From Aphelenchoides besseyi (taxonomy: Eukaryota; Nematoda; Chromadorea; Rhabditida; Aphelenchoididae): a stretch of DNA of 64,000 nt. Shown here one piece after another: positions 47,799 to 61,076 of the stretch (the first letter of the stretch is position 1; every line of letters begins with the position of its first letter). The stretch lies in contig JAMPIQ010000002.1 of assembly GCA_024699855.1 (NCBI GenBank), positions 5,580,001 through 5,644,000 of the forward strand, read 5' to 3'. The translations under genes were made by a program, and so were the position numbers. Under the pieces are notes generated by a model that was not told where the DNA came from, ran no database searches, and saw nothing but the letters and a program-made list of their open reading frames with translations.

Positions 47799-49291
47799 TC
47801 ATTCAACTGTTTGTTGTTGTCTTATTGCCATAAGATCTGAAAATAATGGGGCTGTGTTTGAAGACGAGGTGGACGAACTGCTTCCATTGGACGTAGAACT
47901 CAAACTCCCATTAGCAGCAGTTTCGGTTTTTATCGAAAGTTCGTTTAACTCTGACGAGTTTGACTCATCATCGGCGTTTGAGTACTGATGAAGTCCGGCT
48001 TGAAGACGAGTGAGCATTTGTTGAAGAAGAATCTCGTTTGAATATCCCCATTTGATTTGATCCACGATGTAATTCGCAAGAATACTCCACGCTTCTGCAG
48101 CTGTGGGACACACTGATCGACCGTAACGACGTGGTGTTGCGCTCGGATCTAACGAAATGGGAGACGGAGATGGAGACAATGAGGAGGGGGTTGGAGATGG
48201 ACTGTTGCATTGAGACGATTCATCACCGGGCAACAGAAAACGTCTATCATGACCTTGCGAAGGGCTCTAAAAACCAACAACATTAGTTGTATTTATGTTT
48301 GATTTTTTACTTCGCTGCCACGACTTGATTCAACTTGCAAATCTTTGGCTGCCTTATTCAATGCAAATATGAAGGTTTCCCAATAAGCCGTTGGTATGCG
48401 ATGCTTCGAGTTCTTCTTACAATCTTCCAATCCATAGATATAAAAATGAGATGCACCAAACTCATGTAGACGATCAATGGTCGAATGCGGATCTTCTAAC
48501 GTTCGAATTGACAAGTTTAAAACTTCAGAGAAGCGCTAAATTTTACAATAATCGTGAGTGATACTCATTAACTAACCTGAACATGTGATCTGAAGTTGAT
48601 GTGAAATCTCCACGATCGATCGGACACATGTTGTAAGTTTAATAAGCGTAGAAAAAGTGGTTCACGACAGAAGATCGTTTCGCAAACGTTTTGTGAAACG
48701 TCAATGATACCTTGCCGGTCCAATTCAAACCATTTGACTTGAATCAACTTCTTTTGATTTACAGTTAAATTGGTGATTGGACAAATGGAAACTCGAAAAC
48801 TACCACTATCCCCCGATCTGAAATCAGCTTAAAACCGAACACTTCAAAATCATTCACTCACCTTCGGGGTGCTCGAAATGACTTGGCTCTACGCTGTTGA
48901 ATTCTTCTTTTTGCCGCTTCATGCTAAAAACTTTAGTTGTTAGTCTTTCATCAGATGTACCAACCTGAGCAGAAGCCGTTGCTGTTGTGTGAAAAGAAGC
49001 AGAAGAGTTTTGGATGATCGGAAGAGCGGGAGTTGTTCTGAAAACCATTGGATTAGAAGTCGAACATCATAACATTTGCTTTTAAACTTTGAATGACGCA
49101 AACAAGTTGTTGATTCCAAATATTCACAGCTCAAGAATACGCTTAGGGACTCACTTGATTTGAAGACTCTCACTTCTTCCGGGCAAATATTGACTTGGTG
49201 AGAGGGAGCGTCGAGTTTTACGAACATCATGTTCGGTGGGTGTATGTCGTCGCGAATTATGACCAGTAGACTTTGAGTCTGCGTTTCCCAT
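47799..49291 (-). CDS. nematode globin-like protein
   Basis: Six exons on the minus strand (49155-49291, 48965-49037, 48862-48923, 48577-48817, 48311-48535, 47799-48266) give 401 aa. The start MGNADSKS fits an N-myristoylation signal. After an Arg/Ser-rich extension the globin fold runs about residues 100-245: LIQVKWFELDRQG, TIFCREPLFLRLL, WRFHINFRSHVQRFSEVLNLSIRTL, HEFGASHFYIYG with the likely proximal His, and IPTAYWETFIFALNKAAKDL, a motif typical of nematode globins. A C-terminal extension of about 155 aa is Ser/Pro-rich. It is likely a membrane-tethered haem sensor or redox globin rather than an oxygen carrier (inference). Confidence 0.82.
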
Positions 49292-49552
49292 TGGGCCAAA
49301 TTGATTGGTCGAAGATGGAGCAGCTAAACCGAAAGTCTCGATAGTTTAAAGAACACGGTAACAACACGACAAACAACCGCGATATTTTTTAAACGGACAG
49401 ATTACTTCGAACTTAAAGAGCACCTGGTTAAATAATGAATTCGCTGCACTCTGAGCCAAATTGCTTTTCGAATTGTTCTTTTGTTCACGTGACATTCCGG
49501 CCATTTGTTGCCAACGGCCGTTCGTGTTTTTGTCCATCTCTCCGGGGGTTCT

Positions 49553-49798
49553 TCAATCAAACCGACCGCTACACGCGTCCCGACAGCGTTCTTGTTGGTC
49601 TCGACGGACTTCGAATAAATTCGTTTTGATTCCGCCAGATTCCAATAAAACAAAACCATGTTTTCGTCCCATGGTTCCGCAATTCAAACACTTAAATTGC
49701 GTTCTATCGTTGGGACCAAATGGGCAAAGAGCAAAAGATCGGTAGAATTTAAACACCAAAAATTTGTAGAACCATCCTTTTAATAGCCACTTGAACAT
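49553..49798 (-). CDS. possible small protein, unknown
   Basis: An 81-codon frame; its ATG (49796-49798) lies shortly after a TTTCAG, so a spliced leader or cis-acceptor is plausible. Features are an aromatic hydrophobic start and a C..GTMGRKHG segment with four or five cysteines. No family was recognised and no splice partners found. Confidence 0.25.
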   Translation of the reverse strand: MFKWLLKGWFYKFLVFKFYRSFALCPFGPNDRTQFKCLNCGTMGRKHGFVLLESGGIKTNLFEVRRDQQERCRDACSGRFD

Positions 49799-50081
49799 TG
49801 GTATCTGAAATCGTGAAAGCGAATGACAGGATTAAGAAAATCGTGAATAAGACGCTTAACAACCGGAGATTAAGTTCCAAGCTAAGCCTACACTGGTTAG
49901 AAATCTGGTGATCAAACTGTTCGAATGACATCAGAAGTGTGTTTTCGCAGTCGAATACATAATCTTTGATTCCGTTAGTAAGTGGTAAACTCATTCAAAT
50001 TCAACGAACTTAACACCACACGACCGTTTCTGACGTTCAAGAGACCGAAAAGAGTGAGAAAATGAAATTCAAATTGGAAAA

Positions 50082-50640
50082 CTACGGATGTGACGTTCCT
50101 TGAACGCATTTCGACGTGTTCTCCAGCTCAAGAATATGTCCATCAACAAACATGTAAATCCAAAGCATGTGGAGCAGCCAAATCGTTGCACGTTTGAGTT
50201 CAACGCCGCCACTCTCCCACGAGTAATGGCCGTAGGGGGAAGACGATGAGTTTGAGCAAACCGCAGAAACGAAGTTTGCGGCCGAACGTGGGCGGAAATC
50301 CGTCGATTTCATTCGATAAGCGCAATTGAGCGGATTTCCGAAATCCACGAACAAACCGGTACGCATATTCGAGTGGGTGTGATATTCAAGAAGTTGATCG
50401 AAATATGGAAAAACGGACCCAACCAAGTGCATTAACCCGGTAGTTAAAACTAGAAAACCTCAGCGCGTTCTCTACAACTTTGAAATCCAATACGCAGTTC
50501 ACCTGACTTATGGAAATCCGATCGATGCTATTCGTGAAACAGAAGGCTACGATAATCGAGAGAACTGTTTGTAGGACACTGGCAACGCTAAGCTTTTTCA
50601 GAATTAATCTGAAACTGAATTCTCGAATCAGTAACTCCAC
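50082..50640 (-). CDS. multi-pass membrane protein, unknown
   Basis: Two exons joined at donor GTCAGG (near 50510) and acceptor TTTTCTAG (near 50453) give about 200 aa without a clear start codon: LIREFSFRLILKKLSVASVLQTVLSIIVAF, then GLMHLVGSVFPYFDQLL, an extracellular-looking loop, and a last helix IWLLHMLWIYMFV. At least three membrane helices are present. A 5' exon must exist upstream; I could not place it. Family not recognised. Confidence 0.38.
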
Positions 50641-53255
50641 ACCACTATTTCATTAAGTTGAATGCACTAAACAGATAATCTTTGCGACGAAACGTGGATT
50701 AAGCGAAACTACAAGTTGTGAGTGTGAACGTCACATTCATCAGCTTTTTGGACACTCTGGAATGCGATTTTGAAACGAACGGCTGAACGAGACATGTTTC
50801 AAACTTCTGAATAGCGAGCACTCGCATGTCACCTGTTCAATCCAAGTTGTCAGTTGAAATTCTTCTCAATCAGCAAAACGAAGTTCCGCCTTGTCGAACA
50901 AGCAAGCGAATTGCCACATTCCTTCTACTCGGATCAAAGTGCTCAGATCAGAACACTCGAGCTCAAACAGCGGTCGAATGAAAAGCAACAAATGCGAAAA
51001 AAAGGTCATAGCAGATTATCGTAATTTAGCCCACTGTTCTCAGGATCAAGTTTCAACGATCGTAAACATCCGAGTTCCCACCATATTGATGCTTGACGAA
51101 CTGTTCCAAAAAAACTTGCAAAGATGCATCCAAAGAATAACTATCGACAACGTGTATAGAAACATTTTTGCATAATTTGGACGTCACTTGATCGTGAGAA
51201 CTGTAAGAAGACTACCGTTGTTGCTGTTGTGTTCCATATCTGTGGGCCAAAAACGGACGGAGATTGAAATGATAAGCAAACGTGAAAACCGACAGACCGA
51301 CATTAAACGCGAACCACAGTCTATTCTGCACGTGAACCAGAATGTTGGAAATAGCCGGTCAAAAGAACCGGACGGATGTGCTGCAAATTCGAAGTTAACT
51401 CAGGCGTAACAAAACTGACAAATTTGGCGAATTTGGGCAGCGGATTTCCCACCTCTCAAACCATTCGTCAAAACAGCGAATCCCAACGGACGATCCGCGT
51501 GAACGTTCGAGTTGGACGTCAGTATTTTGACCAAAACAAAGACTTCCAAACCACCAGTTTGATCGCATCTTCAAACTTGGAAGGTAACATCAATGTGCAA
51601 ACTTGCTTTTCAATTCGAGTTTCTGTGCATTTGATAGTTGTATTTTTAAACATGTCAAACAAAAATAGCTTTATGTTATTTCCCAAAAGAGAACGTAACT
51701 TCGGTCGTTAATTGCGATTATCACACTCCAAAGCATAACAATTGGGTTTCAGTGGCGCGTGAATAGGAAACAAAGAATCAAGGAAGCTCAAGAATTCATT
51801 AGAATTCCTAGACAAACTGTTAACTCAATAGCACATTTATAGACTATCAAGTATTCCGAACCTTTCGTGAAATTTACCGTGTGGTCTGAAATTAAGTTCT
51901 CGAATGGTTTGGTGTCCAATGTAACCGATATCTGTCTACCGAAACCCTTCAACAACTCGTTGGTTAGGTTCTGTGTATGAATACGAATAAACTTATTGTT
52001 TCCATATTGAGTGTCAAAAGAACAAAAAACCTATGAGTCAAGTGCGCAATTGCCGTTGAATTTGGTTGTCGTTTTCCATTCACGTGCTTTCCCCTCATCG
52101 ACTTAAACTTGAACGTCATTTTGATGCCGAATGAGCTCCGTGGTTTCTCGTTTATCCGCACACTTTGCATTCGAATATTTTCGCTCGTTTCGCGTTTCAA
52201 CGGATTTCAAGACTCGCCGACGAAGAAAAATGGTTATTATCGTTTTTTGCTTAGTGAGGAAAATGACTCCCGAGTTGGATTGAAGAAGTTGAGAATCCTC
52301 GCTGTGCACTTCAATTCACGGATTGCAGTAAACGTCCAGAAGAGGTGAAGCGGTCGCGTGATGTTCAAAGTACTCACGAATACCGAGACTTTCGTTTGGT
52401 TTGTTTCGACGACACATTATCCGTGTACATAACGTCAATTCTGAACTCAATGGCGCATTACAGTCTACCAATCTTTTTTGTGAATAATAAACCTGAAATT
52501 TGATCTTCCGAAACGGTACCTTATGGTTAGAATTTTGCTGTAATTTTAAACCGTTCATTCGACGTTACTCGTGAAATTAAATTTCCGTCGACAATTTTTA
52601 TGAGTACGCACTCTATTGTCTACGATTTTCCTTGGTATCGTCCAACAAGTGCCTTCGAATGTTTTGACAATCAACGTTTGGCAACACATTTTTCATTGAG
52701 GATTTTGGAAGCAGCCGTTTTTCTTCGTAAACTTCGACCATTTTGCTTTGACTGAGGATTAACAGAGCAGGCGGCTCTTCATTTACATCGATGAAGATTC
52801 AATTTCTGGCTGAGCATGTTGAACCACAGGAACGAAGGCACCTCGTTGTTCCACTGCACCCGCCTTTCAGGCTGAACGATGAGGTGAATACGGGAATTCA
52901 ATACTCGACCATGTCTTTTGGTTCGCTGTTAGTTTCGAGTTGCTGTTGTGGAATACAAGAAAAAGCGTTCTGTTTTTCGAAGATGTCTTTTAACGTTCGA
53001 GACCACAGAGTTGTCAAAACGACAGTCTTCCGTTTCATCAAACTCAATGGCCCAAGATGATTATGTTCACTTTGCATTTAGTCCAAATGTCGTTCAGATT
53101 GTTTGCCTTGAGTACACAACAGAAACATACGCGTAATGTTTGAAACCTTTTGCTATTTAGTGTCGATTTCCAGTTATTTTTTATGCGAATTTCTGATACG
53201 TTCGTGCAAAGCTTTAACTCGATTTCACTGTTTTGTATTTGAACAGAAGCAGTCA
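50641..53255. other. no supported gene
   Basis: 2.6 kb of AT-rich sequence with short frames only. A 51-codon frame at about 52600-52755 (MSTHSIVYDFPWYRPTSAF) is the most protein-like but has no partners. Probably upstream regulatory DNA of the anion-channel gene. Confidence 0.4.
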
Positions 53256-55989
53256 ATGCGTTCGATTGTTTTCCTATTTCAATTGATGTTCTTTATTGCC
53301 AATGTACTCAACTCTTCTCTCGGCTTGCATTCCACTCTACATAGTGAACATCAAAGGCATAGAAAAGAGGTTGGCACCAACTGCCGACGAATTAATTAAC
53401 GTTTTATTTAAGTTCGACAGACAAACATCCACAGCAGACGACATAAACTCTCGACTGCGTGATGCAACACTTCATTTTGCGAAGACATCACATGATCATT
53501 TATTACGGTACGTAATTCATTAGCTCTAATTGTTCACATTTAACTTCAGAAGTGAAAAGCTGAAACGACATGTCAATCCCTTTTACGATACTGTCTTTAG
53601 TCCCGACTACAAAACATATGATTTGTGTGAGCCCAATAGATCGGGTTCTCAAACAAGCGATTTAAACTGGTGAGTGTTTCTATTCAATGGTTTCGAATAC
53701 AATCGTTCAAACGACTATTTGATGTTACAGGTCTGAACCGGCGGACAAACTCTTTCGAATTATCGAACGAAATGGAGATCAGAATTACAATATGTTTTTA
53801 CCTCCAGGAGCAGCAAAAGGTTTTTATTAGATGATTTGTGTTTTCAACAAAAGTTTAGGACAAACGACGAATGTATCAATAGCTCTTTATATTGAATCAA
53901 TGAGTTCGGTAAAAGCACAGACCATGGATTACGAAGGTAATTATGCTATAGGCATTTATCGACTTAATTTTAGTTGACTGTTATCTCGCAATGGGTTGGT
54001 ATGATCGCAGACTTTCTCACAATTGTTCAAATCCAATTCTTATAACTCACAAGTTTGTTGCCGAGATGTTGGTAAGTTGGATTTGTTGATCGAGCTAAGG
54101 TCATTTAGTGGAATCCCGATCTCTATTTTGTAAATGCGAAATACGCGTATTTGCAAGAAGTAACCACTCCTAATTTCATGATGATCGTATATCCGGATGG
54201 ATTAGTTTTTAAGTCTATGCGCACCGTAGTTACGTTGAGTTGTATGATGGATCTAAAAGTAAGTGTTCGAAGATGATTATTTTTATCGAGAAATTTAGTA
54301 TTATCCGGTTGATCAACAAGGTAAAACACTTATTGTTTTTGAAGAAATTACTTTTCATGTGTTGTTTTTCACATCAAGATATTTTGATTTCAATCTGTTG
54401 TTTTCATTTCAGAATGTCCATTGACTATTCAAAGCTACGCGTACATTGAAAATCTGTTGAATCTGTCGTGGCATGTCGATCCACCATCTTATGTGAGTTT
54501 TTTTGAAGAGTTTGTTAATCGTCAAATGAACGATTAACAGTTTAATGACTGCATTTAAAGAGGTTTTAAAGCCATTGCAATGTCAATCGACTTTCAGCCG
54601 ATCGCATCAAATGAAGCACTGAAGCTGAACGATATGATTATTAAAGAGATCAAGTACGAGCAGTGTAATAACCCGTATACTATGCTTCGAGGCACTGGAA
54701 ACTGGTCTTGTATAAGAGCTTTTATAGTGATGAAAAGGCAAGAATTGAAGTTTCCAATATCTTATATACATTTCTATAATAGATTAATGTTATTTCACGT
54801 TGTTCAAACATACATTCCATCAGGTTTGCATAATCAATTTTAATCGATTCTTATCAACTAGTTTAGCGATGTTGGTCTCCATCTCCTGGATTTCGTTCTA
54901 TTTACCTCCGAGAGCATCTCCAGCCAGAATTTCGCTGGTTATCACAAGTCTATTGACCCTGACAACGATGAGTAATGGCGCGCGACAAGATCTACCACAA
55001 GTCAGCTACATTTCGGCATTGGATATTTGGCATTTTGCTTCACAAGCTCTTATCTTTTTAGTGCTTTTGGAATACTCGGTTGTGAGTTATTACATAACGA
55101 GAAGCACATCGAATTGCAAACATCGAAACGCTTCAATTTCAAGCAAAGTTCTGAACGTACGCACGATAACTCTACACCACAAACAGAATGTTTTCAGGGC
55201 GGAATGCAAGCAGATGACTTGCGACTACGACTTCTAAATTACAATGGCACACAAAATCCAAATGATTTTATAGTTAGAACTTAACTAATTTGTTTGATTG
55301 GTGATTCAAATTTCAGGGTCGGAAGTCGCGAGCAGATTCCGCCGCATCTTTGAGTCCACGGGTCCGCACTCATCCGGCAATAGAACGAGCGATGAGTAGT
55401 GGGACACCGTTGCGTTCAACTTACTCGGTCAACACGGGAATTGGCCAAACCATCAACAACGCAGCGGTATGTTCAGTTCATGTTGTGCACCTGCTTGCGG
55501 TTAATTTTCTTCTGCACTTTGATTTTTCTGAATTTTATGTTGCTTTGCACAGTTTTTTACCTGCAGATGTTTTGTCGTGCAAACCCGCTTTTATCACATA
55601 TTAACAGAAGACAAATGACTCTTCAACGAGCATCATGGGCCGAAATGGAGGCGGAAACGGCAGTAAGTTCGAGTTCATGCACTAACCCACGGCTTTTGTT
55701 GTAACCTTTGATGTGCTTTTAAATGACTAAACACCATCGTTTTAAAGGAACTCTATGCTACTCAATGCAATGTCTCTAATGACGATTTGTACGAACTATC
55801 ACGACCCTGTTTTGCGTGTGGATTCGAAAATGAACAGATAGCGAAAAGAATCGATTACTGTGAGTTTTGTAGGATTTAAGTTAATGAAATGAACGTCTTT
55901 CAGATAGTTGCGTTTGCTTTCCCGCCGTGTTTGTTATCTTCTCTTTAACATACGCACTTTATTATCGATATAGTACCGCTCATTATTAA
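53256..55989 (+). CDS. Cys-loop anion-type ligand-gated channel subunit
   Basis: A signal-peptide exon probably starts at 53256 (MRSIVFLFQLMFFIAN), but its junction to the next exon is not in phase as read. From there: exons ending 53507, then 53550-53669, 53731-53819, 53859-53936, 53974-54071, 54109-54258, 54299-54320, 54413-54492, 54598-54737, 54783-54823, 54867 onward, to a stop at 55987-55989. Signatures are MGWYDRRLSHN, WNPDLYFVNAKYAY, VTLSCMMDL with a canonical 13-residue Cys loop, GNWSC, YIPSAMLVSISWISF, the anion-selectivity SPARISL before M2 TSLLTLTTMSNG, and M4 SCVCFPAVFVIFSLTYALYY. It should be chloride-permeable, gated by an unknown amine or amino acid. The intron 54738-54782 is GC-AG. 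Confidence 0.85.
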
Positions 55990-56987
55990 TCTCCACCAAT
56001 GCTCAGCTGAATTCAATGCTATTAATCAAATAAACAAAGGAACCTTGTAAACCGAATGGAACCAGATTGAAAACGAAAGTCAAATCTCTATTGCGCAACT
56101 CACACCTGATGTCCTTGATTGTTGTTATCAGCGAGCGGTTAAGCGAACCGATTGCCCCCAGGGTTCGTTCGCTCTTCTGCCTCATTGACCGCGACAAAAA
56201 GCGAATCGTGAGGGCCGGTTCTAAGAGATCAGTCACATCTTCGAATCAACGGAAGTCGTTTGCTGATAGAACCCAAAGAAGCGCGTCCGATCCAAAACAT
56301 CAAAGCGGGTCATACCGCCGTAACATTTATCAACGTGTTTACACCGTTGGCGGTCACAATAAACGTGAGCAAACAAGTCGAATGATGAAATCTAAGTGGC
56401 TAATAAGTTTCAGGTTAATGGTCAGACGATCTTTAGTTTCAAGTCCGCATACAAGAATCTGATTCTTAAACGCGCTCCAATTCGCTGTGTTCCTGTTAGA
56501 AACGATTGTGAATTCGCGTACTTAAATCGCCTGTTTCTCAATGACGATGCTTATGCGCGGGTTTAAACTTCCTGTTTTTCTACAAAAACGGAGGTCAATA
56601 CCGGTCGCAAGGAATGTGTCCGTCGAACAAAAAAGAGTCGATCAAAATGGCTCGTTTTGTTTCGTTCAACGAGCGAGAAATACCACCGGGTTGTCACAAT
56701 ATGGTGCTCATCGTTTTCTGTTGAATGAAAAGCGAACGACGCAATTAAACGGTTTTTGTCTCAGAATCACTTGAAACTTCTTTTTCGTTTCGAACTTCTG
56801 ATTGTGTTTATATAACCGTTTGTTGGTTCTTCAAGCTGTGCTGTTATTCTCCTTCTTGTTCTATAGTATTACCGCGCAATATTTACTCTCTTCTTCGAGT
56901 GTCATTTCGTTTGTAAACGAATTTTGAGGTGTTGGTGGCACTTTGTTTCGAGCATCAACACAAAATCAGTTCTTTGATTTTAGACAA
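55990..56987. other. intergenic, no gene seen
   Basis: Roughly 1 kb between the channel stop and the CPG4-like gene. Open frames at 56067-56462 and 56541-56774 are basic and lack domain or splice support. Confidence 0.45.
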
Positions 56988-58108
56988 ATGCATCAAATGT
57001 GCAGAACAGTTGTGATTGTTTTTGTCATTAAGCTGGTCGCTGCATTTGACGATGTTCAGTCGATCGATCCGAATATTCCAACCGTTAAGTAGGTTCTTAT
57101 TGTTGGCTGGAAACTGTGCTCGTTGCAGCCCTCAAACTGCTCCATCTGACTCCTGTGTGGGTCAATGTGCTATGATTTTTGTTGACGAAATGAACGCACA
57201 GTTGGGTCCCGGGAAATCCGCCGGACTTTTGAATTTGAACTACGACGAATTTTTGATTGCATTCTCCAATAGTTCTTTCTTTGAAAACTTCTGCAGCATC
57301 TATCATCGCTTTCAATACTGTTACTCAAAATGCAGTCACGGTAACTGTTGATTGTCAATTCTAGTATGTGAAATCGATTCCAGGTTACATGCAAGAGCTT
57401 TTGGGACGAAGTTCTGAGATTGTTGACCACTTTTGCGTTTACAATTACAAAGGTAAGTCTAAAGGAAGTCAGAATTGATGCATGAAATGGGCATTTCAGA
57501 GATTAAGGAGAAGTTTGGCTGTTTAGCTAAATTGGATCATGAAGTATCGCAGCAATGTCTTCGAACGTGCACATCTCATCATAATTCGGTTACATCGCTC
57601 ATGCAAAACTTCAAGCATTTGGCATTAAATGGAGACACAACTCAAGCTGAACACTATTTGGGTGAGTCATGTGAATACGGTAAGTAATTCTATAAATAAA
57701 CTTGTTTGAACTAATTATTCAGTAATCTGTACGATGCATTGCTCAGTACCGCCCATTGCTCATCTGTGCGGATTTGATACTGCAAATTTGGTGATTAACT
57801 TGACCAGAAAGTCTTTTGCTTCAATGCAAACAATGGCGCTGGATTCTGGGGCTGTCTCGAAGTAAGAGCTCAACAGTCAATAAAAGAAGTAATTGTGGTG
57901 TTTTAGATGGCCAGCAGTGTGCGCAGATATCAAAACATATGCACTTCCAACTCCTCAGAATCCACCCAATGAAGATGGACAGTCGGTTATTGCTCAATCA
58001 CCCAAAGTCTTGGATCCTAGTAATCAATGCACCAAACGGACAGAAAAAATCGCTCTGATCTTTTTTGGGTCGTGGACGTTGATCTTCTTCGGACTTTTGT
58101 TACAATGA
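56988..58108 (+). CDS. CPG4-like secreted cysteine-rich protein
   Basis: Six exons (56988-57088, 57129-57340, 57384-57452, 57500-57679, 57723-57861, 57907-58108) give 300 aa. A signal peptide (TVVIVFVIKLVAAF) is followed by two Cys-rich helical repeats: C-VGQCAMIFV...ENFCSIYHRFQYCYSKC and FGCLAKLDHEVSQQCLRTC...SCEYVICTMHC. This pattern is like the nematode chondroitin proteoglycan 4 domain. A final hydrophobic tail (IALIFFGSWTLIFFGLLLQ) suggests a membrane or GPI anchor. No long Ser-Gly attachment repeats are visible, so proteoglycan status is uncertain. AATAAA near 58222. Confidence 0.65.
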
Positions 58109-58731
58109 GATCTCAGTTGTTCTTCAAGAAGCTTTAAACATTTTCAACAGTTACAAAGCGAACTAACCACTATTGTACATTTGACCTCATTGACATGTAA
58201 ATATGTTTTTAATAAACCTAAATAAAAGCTCTGGGATCACCATAAAACGTTTTGAATCGAAACGAATTGTCAACTTTTTAACGAATTTGGCATTTTTAAA
58301 CCAAAGATTTATGTTCTTAGACGGCCGTCATCTGTTTAATGAGCTGAAGTTCGTTTTCAACTTTAGAGAAACCATTGAGTCAAGAATGATGAATGACAGA
58401 ACGAAAAACCAACTGGTTGTTTTGTTTTTTAGATGTATCATAACTTTGTTTTACGTTTCATCACGACATCTAACTGAATGATTAACATGCTAATCGATTC
58501 AGCCATTTTTATCGCAAAATCTTCGATGAGAACGAGAAAAAAATTGAAGAGCCGTTTGATTATGTAAAAGTGCTGATTCGCCTTTTTTACAACGCTTGAT
58601 TATTCATTATCACGTTGCAGGGTTCAATTCGTGTTGTTGGACCATTCGAACAATCGCATCCCAACACCTCGTTTTATTCAAAAGTTGGCTCCGTTTCAAT
58701 TGATCGACACATTTTTGTTCGAGAAAACGAA

Positions 58732-60894
58732 ATGCTTCTCGACGAAGCAAATATCGTGGCTACGCTAACAAAACCGTTGGCTTCCTTGTTGGTTTGGATT
58801 GTTCAATGGTACTTTGTGATCGTACGTTACGTCTACGTTGGTTGGAACACGTTGACTCAGGAGAAACAAGTTGTCACAAGACCACCGGTCGATAGTCTTG
58901 TTCTCATTCCGGCTGTAGAGTTGGTCAAAAAGATACGAAATCGTGAAGTAAAATGAAGTAGTAAAATTTAAGGTCAAGATCTAGTTTAGATTACGGCAAT
59001 AAGTGTCATTGAGTCGTATATTGAACGTATTGAAACTGTGGACAGCCAAATTCATGCAGTGGTTCAAAAGAACTATGAAGATGCATGTGAAAGAGCAAAA
59101 AAAATCGATTTACTTCTGGACGGTTTGGATAAAAACAGTGAACAATTCAAAAAAGTAATGAAAATCCTAGAACTCTGCTTTCACTGCTGAATTTTAGTTG
59201 ATTGAAACGAAGCCACTTCTCGGAGTTCCGTTCTCAATTAAGGATCAGTTTCTGATCAAAGGCTTACGAACGACTGTTGGAATGCCTTGTTTCCGTAACA
59301 TGCCATTAGCCGAAGAGGATGCTGAAGTCGTGAAAAAGTAGAGAATTAACATTCATTCGAATGATTAGTGTATTTCAGTTTACGTGAAGCCGGAGCCATT
59401 CCGTTAATAGTATCGAATGTACCCGAAGGTTTGTCATTTTTGTGGATTTGCAGTTGTCAATGGTCATTTGCGGACGACTCAGTTTTCTATTGCAACTCCT
59501 TAAATGTTCCTAACTGCAACTGTAAATTCGCAAATGTTTAGCTGTGATGTGGGGAGAAGGACTGAACTCCATCCATCCCTTGACCGTGAATCCTTACAAC
59601 TCTCAACTATGTGTAGGAGGAAGTTCCAGCGGAGAAGGAGCGTTACTTGGAGCTGCAGCATCGGTTATTGGTGTTGGAACTGATAGCAAGCTTATTTGAA
59701 CTTTTTAAAACTAAATTTTTGATTATAGTTGCCGGATCAATTCGTTTGCCAGCGCTGTAAGTGATCTCAATGATTATCCACTGAGTTTGTAGATTGAACG
59801 GAGTCTTCGGATTGAAGCCTACAGCAAAATTAAGGTACCGGAACAGTTCAGTTTTATGTGAATTTCAATTTTAGTTCAATGAATGGAATGATTCCAAATC
59901 AGCTGCACGGTTATCAAAACGAAATGGCAGCATTGGGACCAATGACACGTTATGCTTGTGATCTAATGCCGTTATTTAAGGTTGCTAATAGGATTAGCGT
60001 GAACATACACGAGTTTAATTAAGGTGTTAATTGGAACAGAAAATTCGAAAAAATTGCGTTTGGATGATTTCATTGATGTCAGCAAACTACGTTTCTTCTC
60101 AATGCAAGGTACTGGAAATCGTTTACTGAGCCCACCCTTGCAACCCGATGTTCTTGGCGCATTTCTGAAGGCAAATGATAAGGAAAACTAATATTGTGGT
60201 TATCTTTCAGACAATCGATTATTTTCAAAAGTTGACACAAAAAGAAGTTTCTGCTCTTCAATTTGAAACTGCAAAGTATGCGGCAAACTTCTGGTTTGCT
60301 TCGATGACTGAAGCAGGAGGTTTATCAACAGGACAGTTTTTTGGAGGTTTTGGAGTTAATCGTCCGATGTATTCACACGAATAATTGTCTTGTCTTTTAG
60401 ACTTGCAAACCGGTTAACTTCTTTCACGAGCTGCCCAAATGGTTACGTGGAAAATCTGAACACACAAGTGCAGTGATGCTGGCCTTAGGCATAGAGGAGG
60501 TTTCACGGTTCATTCGCATTGATCGTCCGGCTGTAGGTCAATCTCGACTTTAATTGTAGTCGGACTTTAGATTGAGGAAATGCGGGATAAACTGCGTGCT
60601 GATATTATCGAATTGTTGGGCGATAATGGAGTACTTATATGGCCGTCTTTTCCGCAATCTTCCTACCATCACAACGAATTGTTGTGGAACCCTTTCCAAG
60701 GTGAATACACGGCTATTTGGAACGCCTTAGCTCTGCCCGTCATTTCGTGTCCCGTTGGTTTGAATGCATCTGATATCCCGTTGGGTGTTCAGTTGGTTGC
60801 TTCACCGCAAAATGAACGTTTGTTGATTGCCGCAGCTGTTGAAATCGAACGTGCTTTTGGTGGTCACGTTCTGCCACCAGGAAAGCAAAAATAA
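58732..60894 (+). CDS. faah2: fatty-acid amide hydrolase 2-like amidase
   Basis: About twelve exons, first 58732-58947, last ending at 60894. An N-terminal membrane helix (LLVWIVQWYFVIVRYVYV) precedes the amidase-signature domain. The catalytic triad is present: Lys in PFSIKDQF, Ser in GGSSSGEG, and Ser in GTDIAGSIRLP. Further FAAH2-like blocks are FGLKPTA, GPMTRYACDLMPL, LLGDNGVLIWPSFP, and ALPVISCPVGLN..PLGVQLVA. It hydrolyses bioactive fatty-acid amides at membranes. Two introns have GC donors (59686 GCAAGC, 60171 GCAAAT); both are required to keep the frame. An open exon upstream (58503-58562) splices in frame into 58621 and may extend the N-terminus. Confidence 0.9.
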
Positions 60895-61076
60895 TTGAAT
60901 GGGTTTTTAATACTCGTGCATAGAATAGTAGTATAATAAAAACAGTTCAAACGATAAATGTCGTTTATTTACAATCAAATTGTGAGTTTAAAAAGAAAAC
61001 GAACAATACGTTTTGTATTCCGACCACCACATCGCATATTTACAACAATGTCAAAAATGCTGTTAACTTTCTTTGC

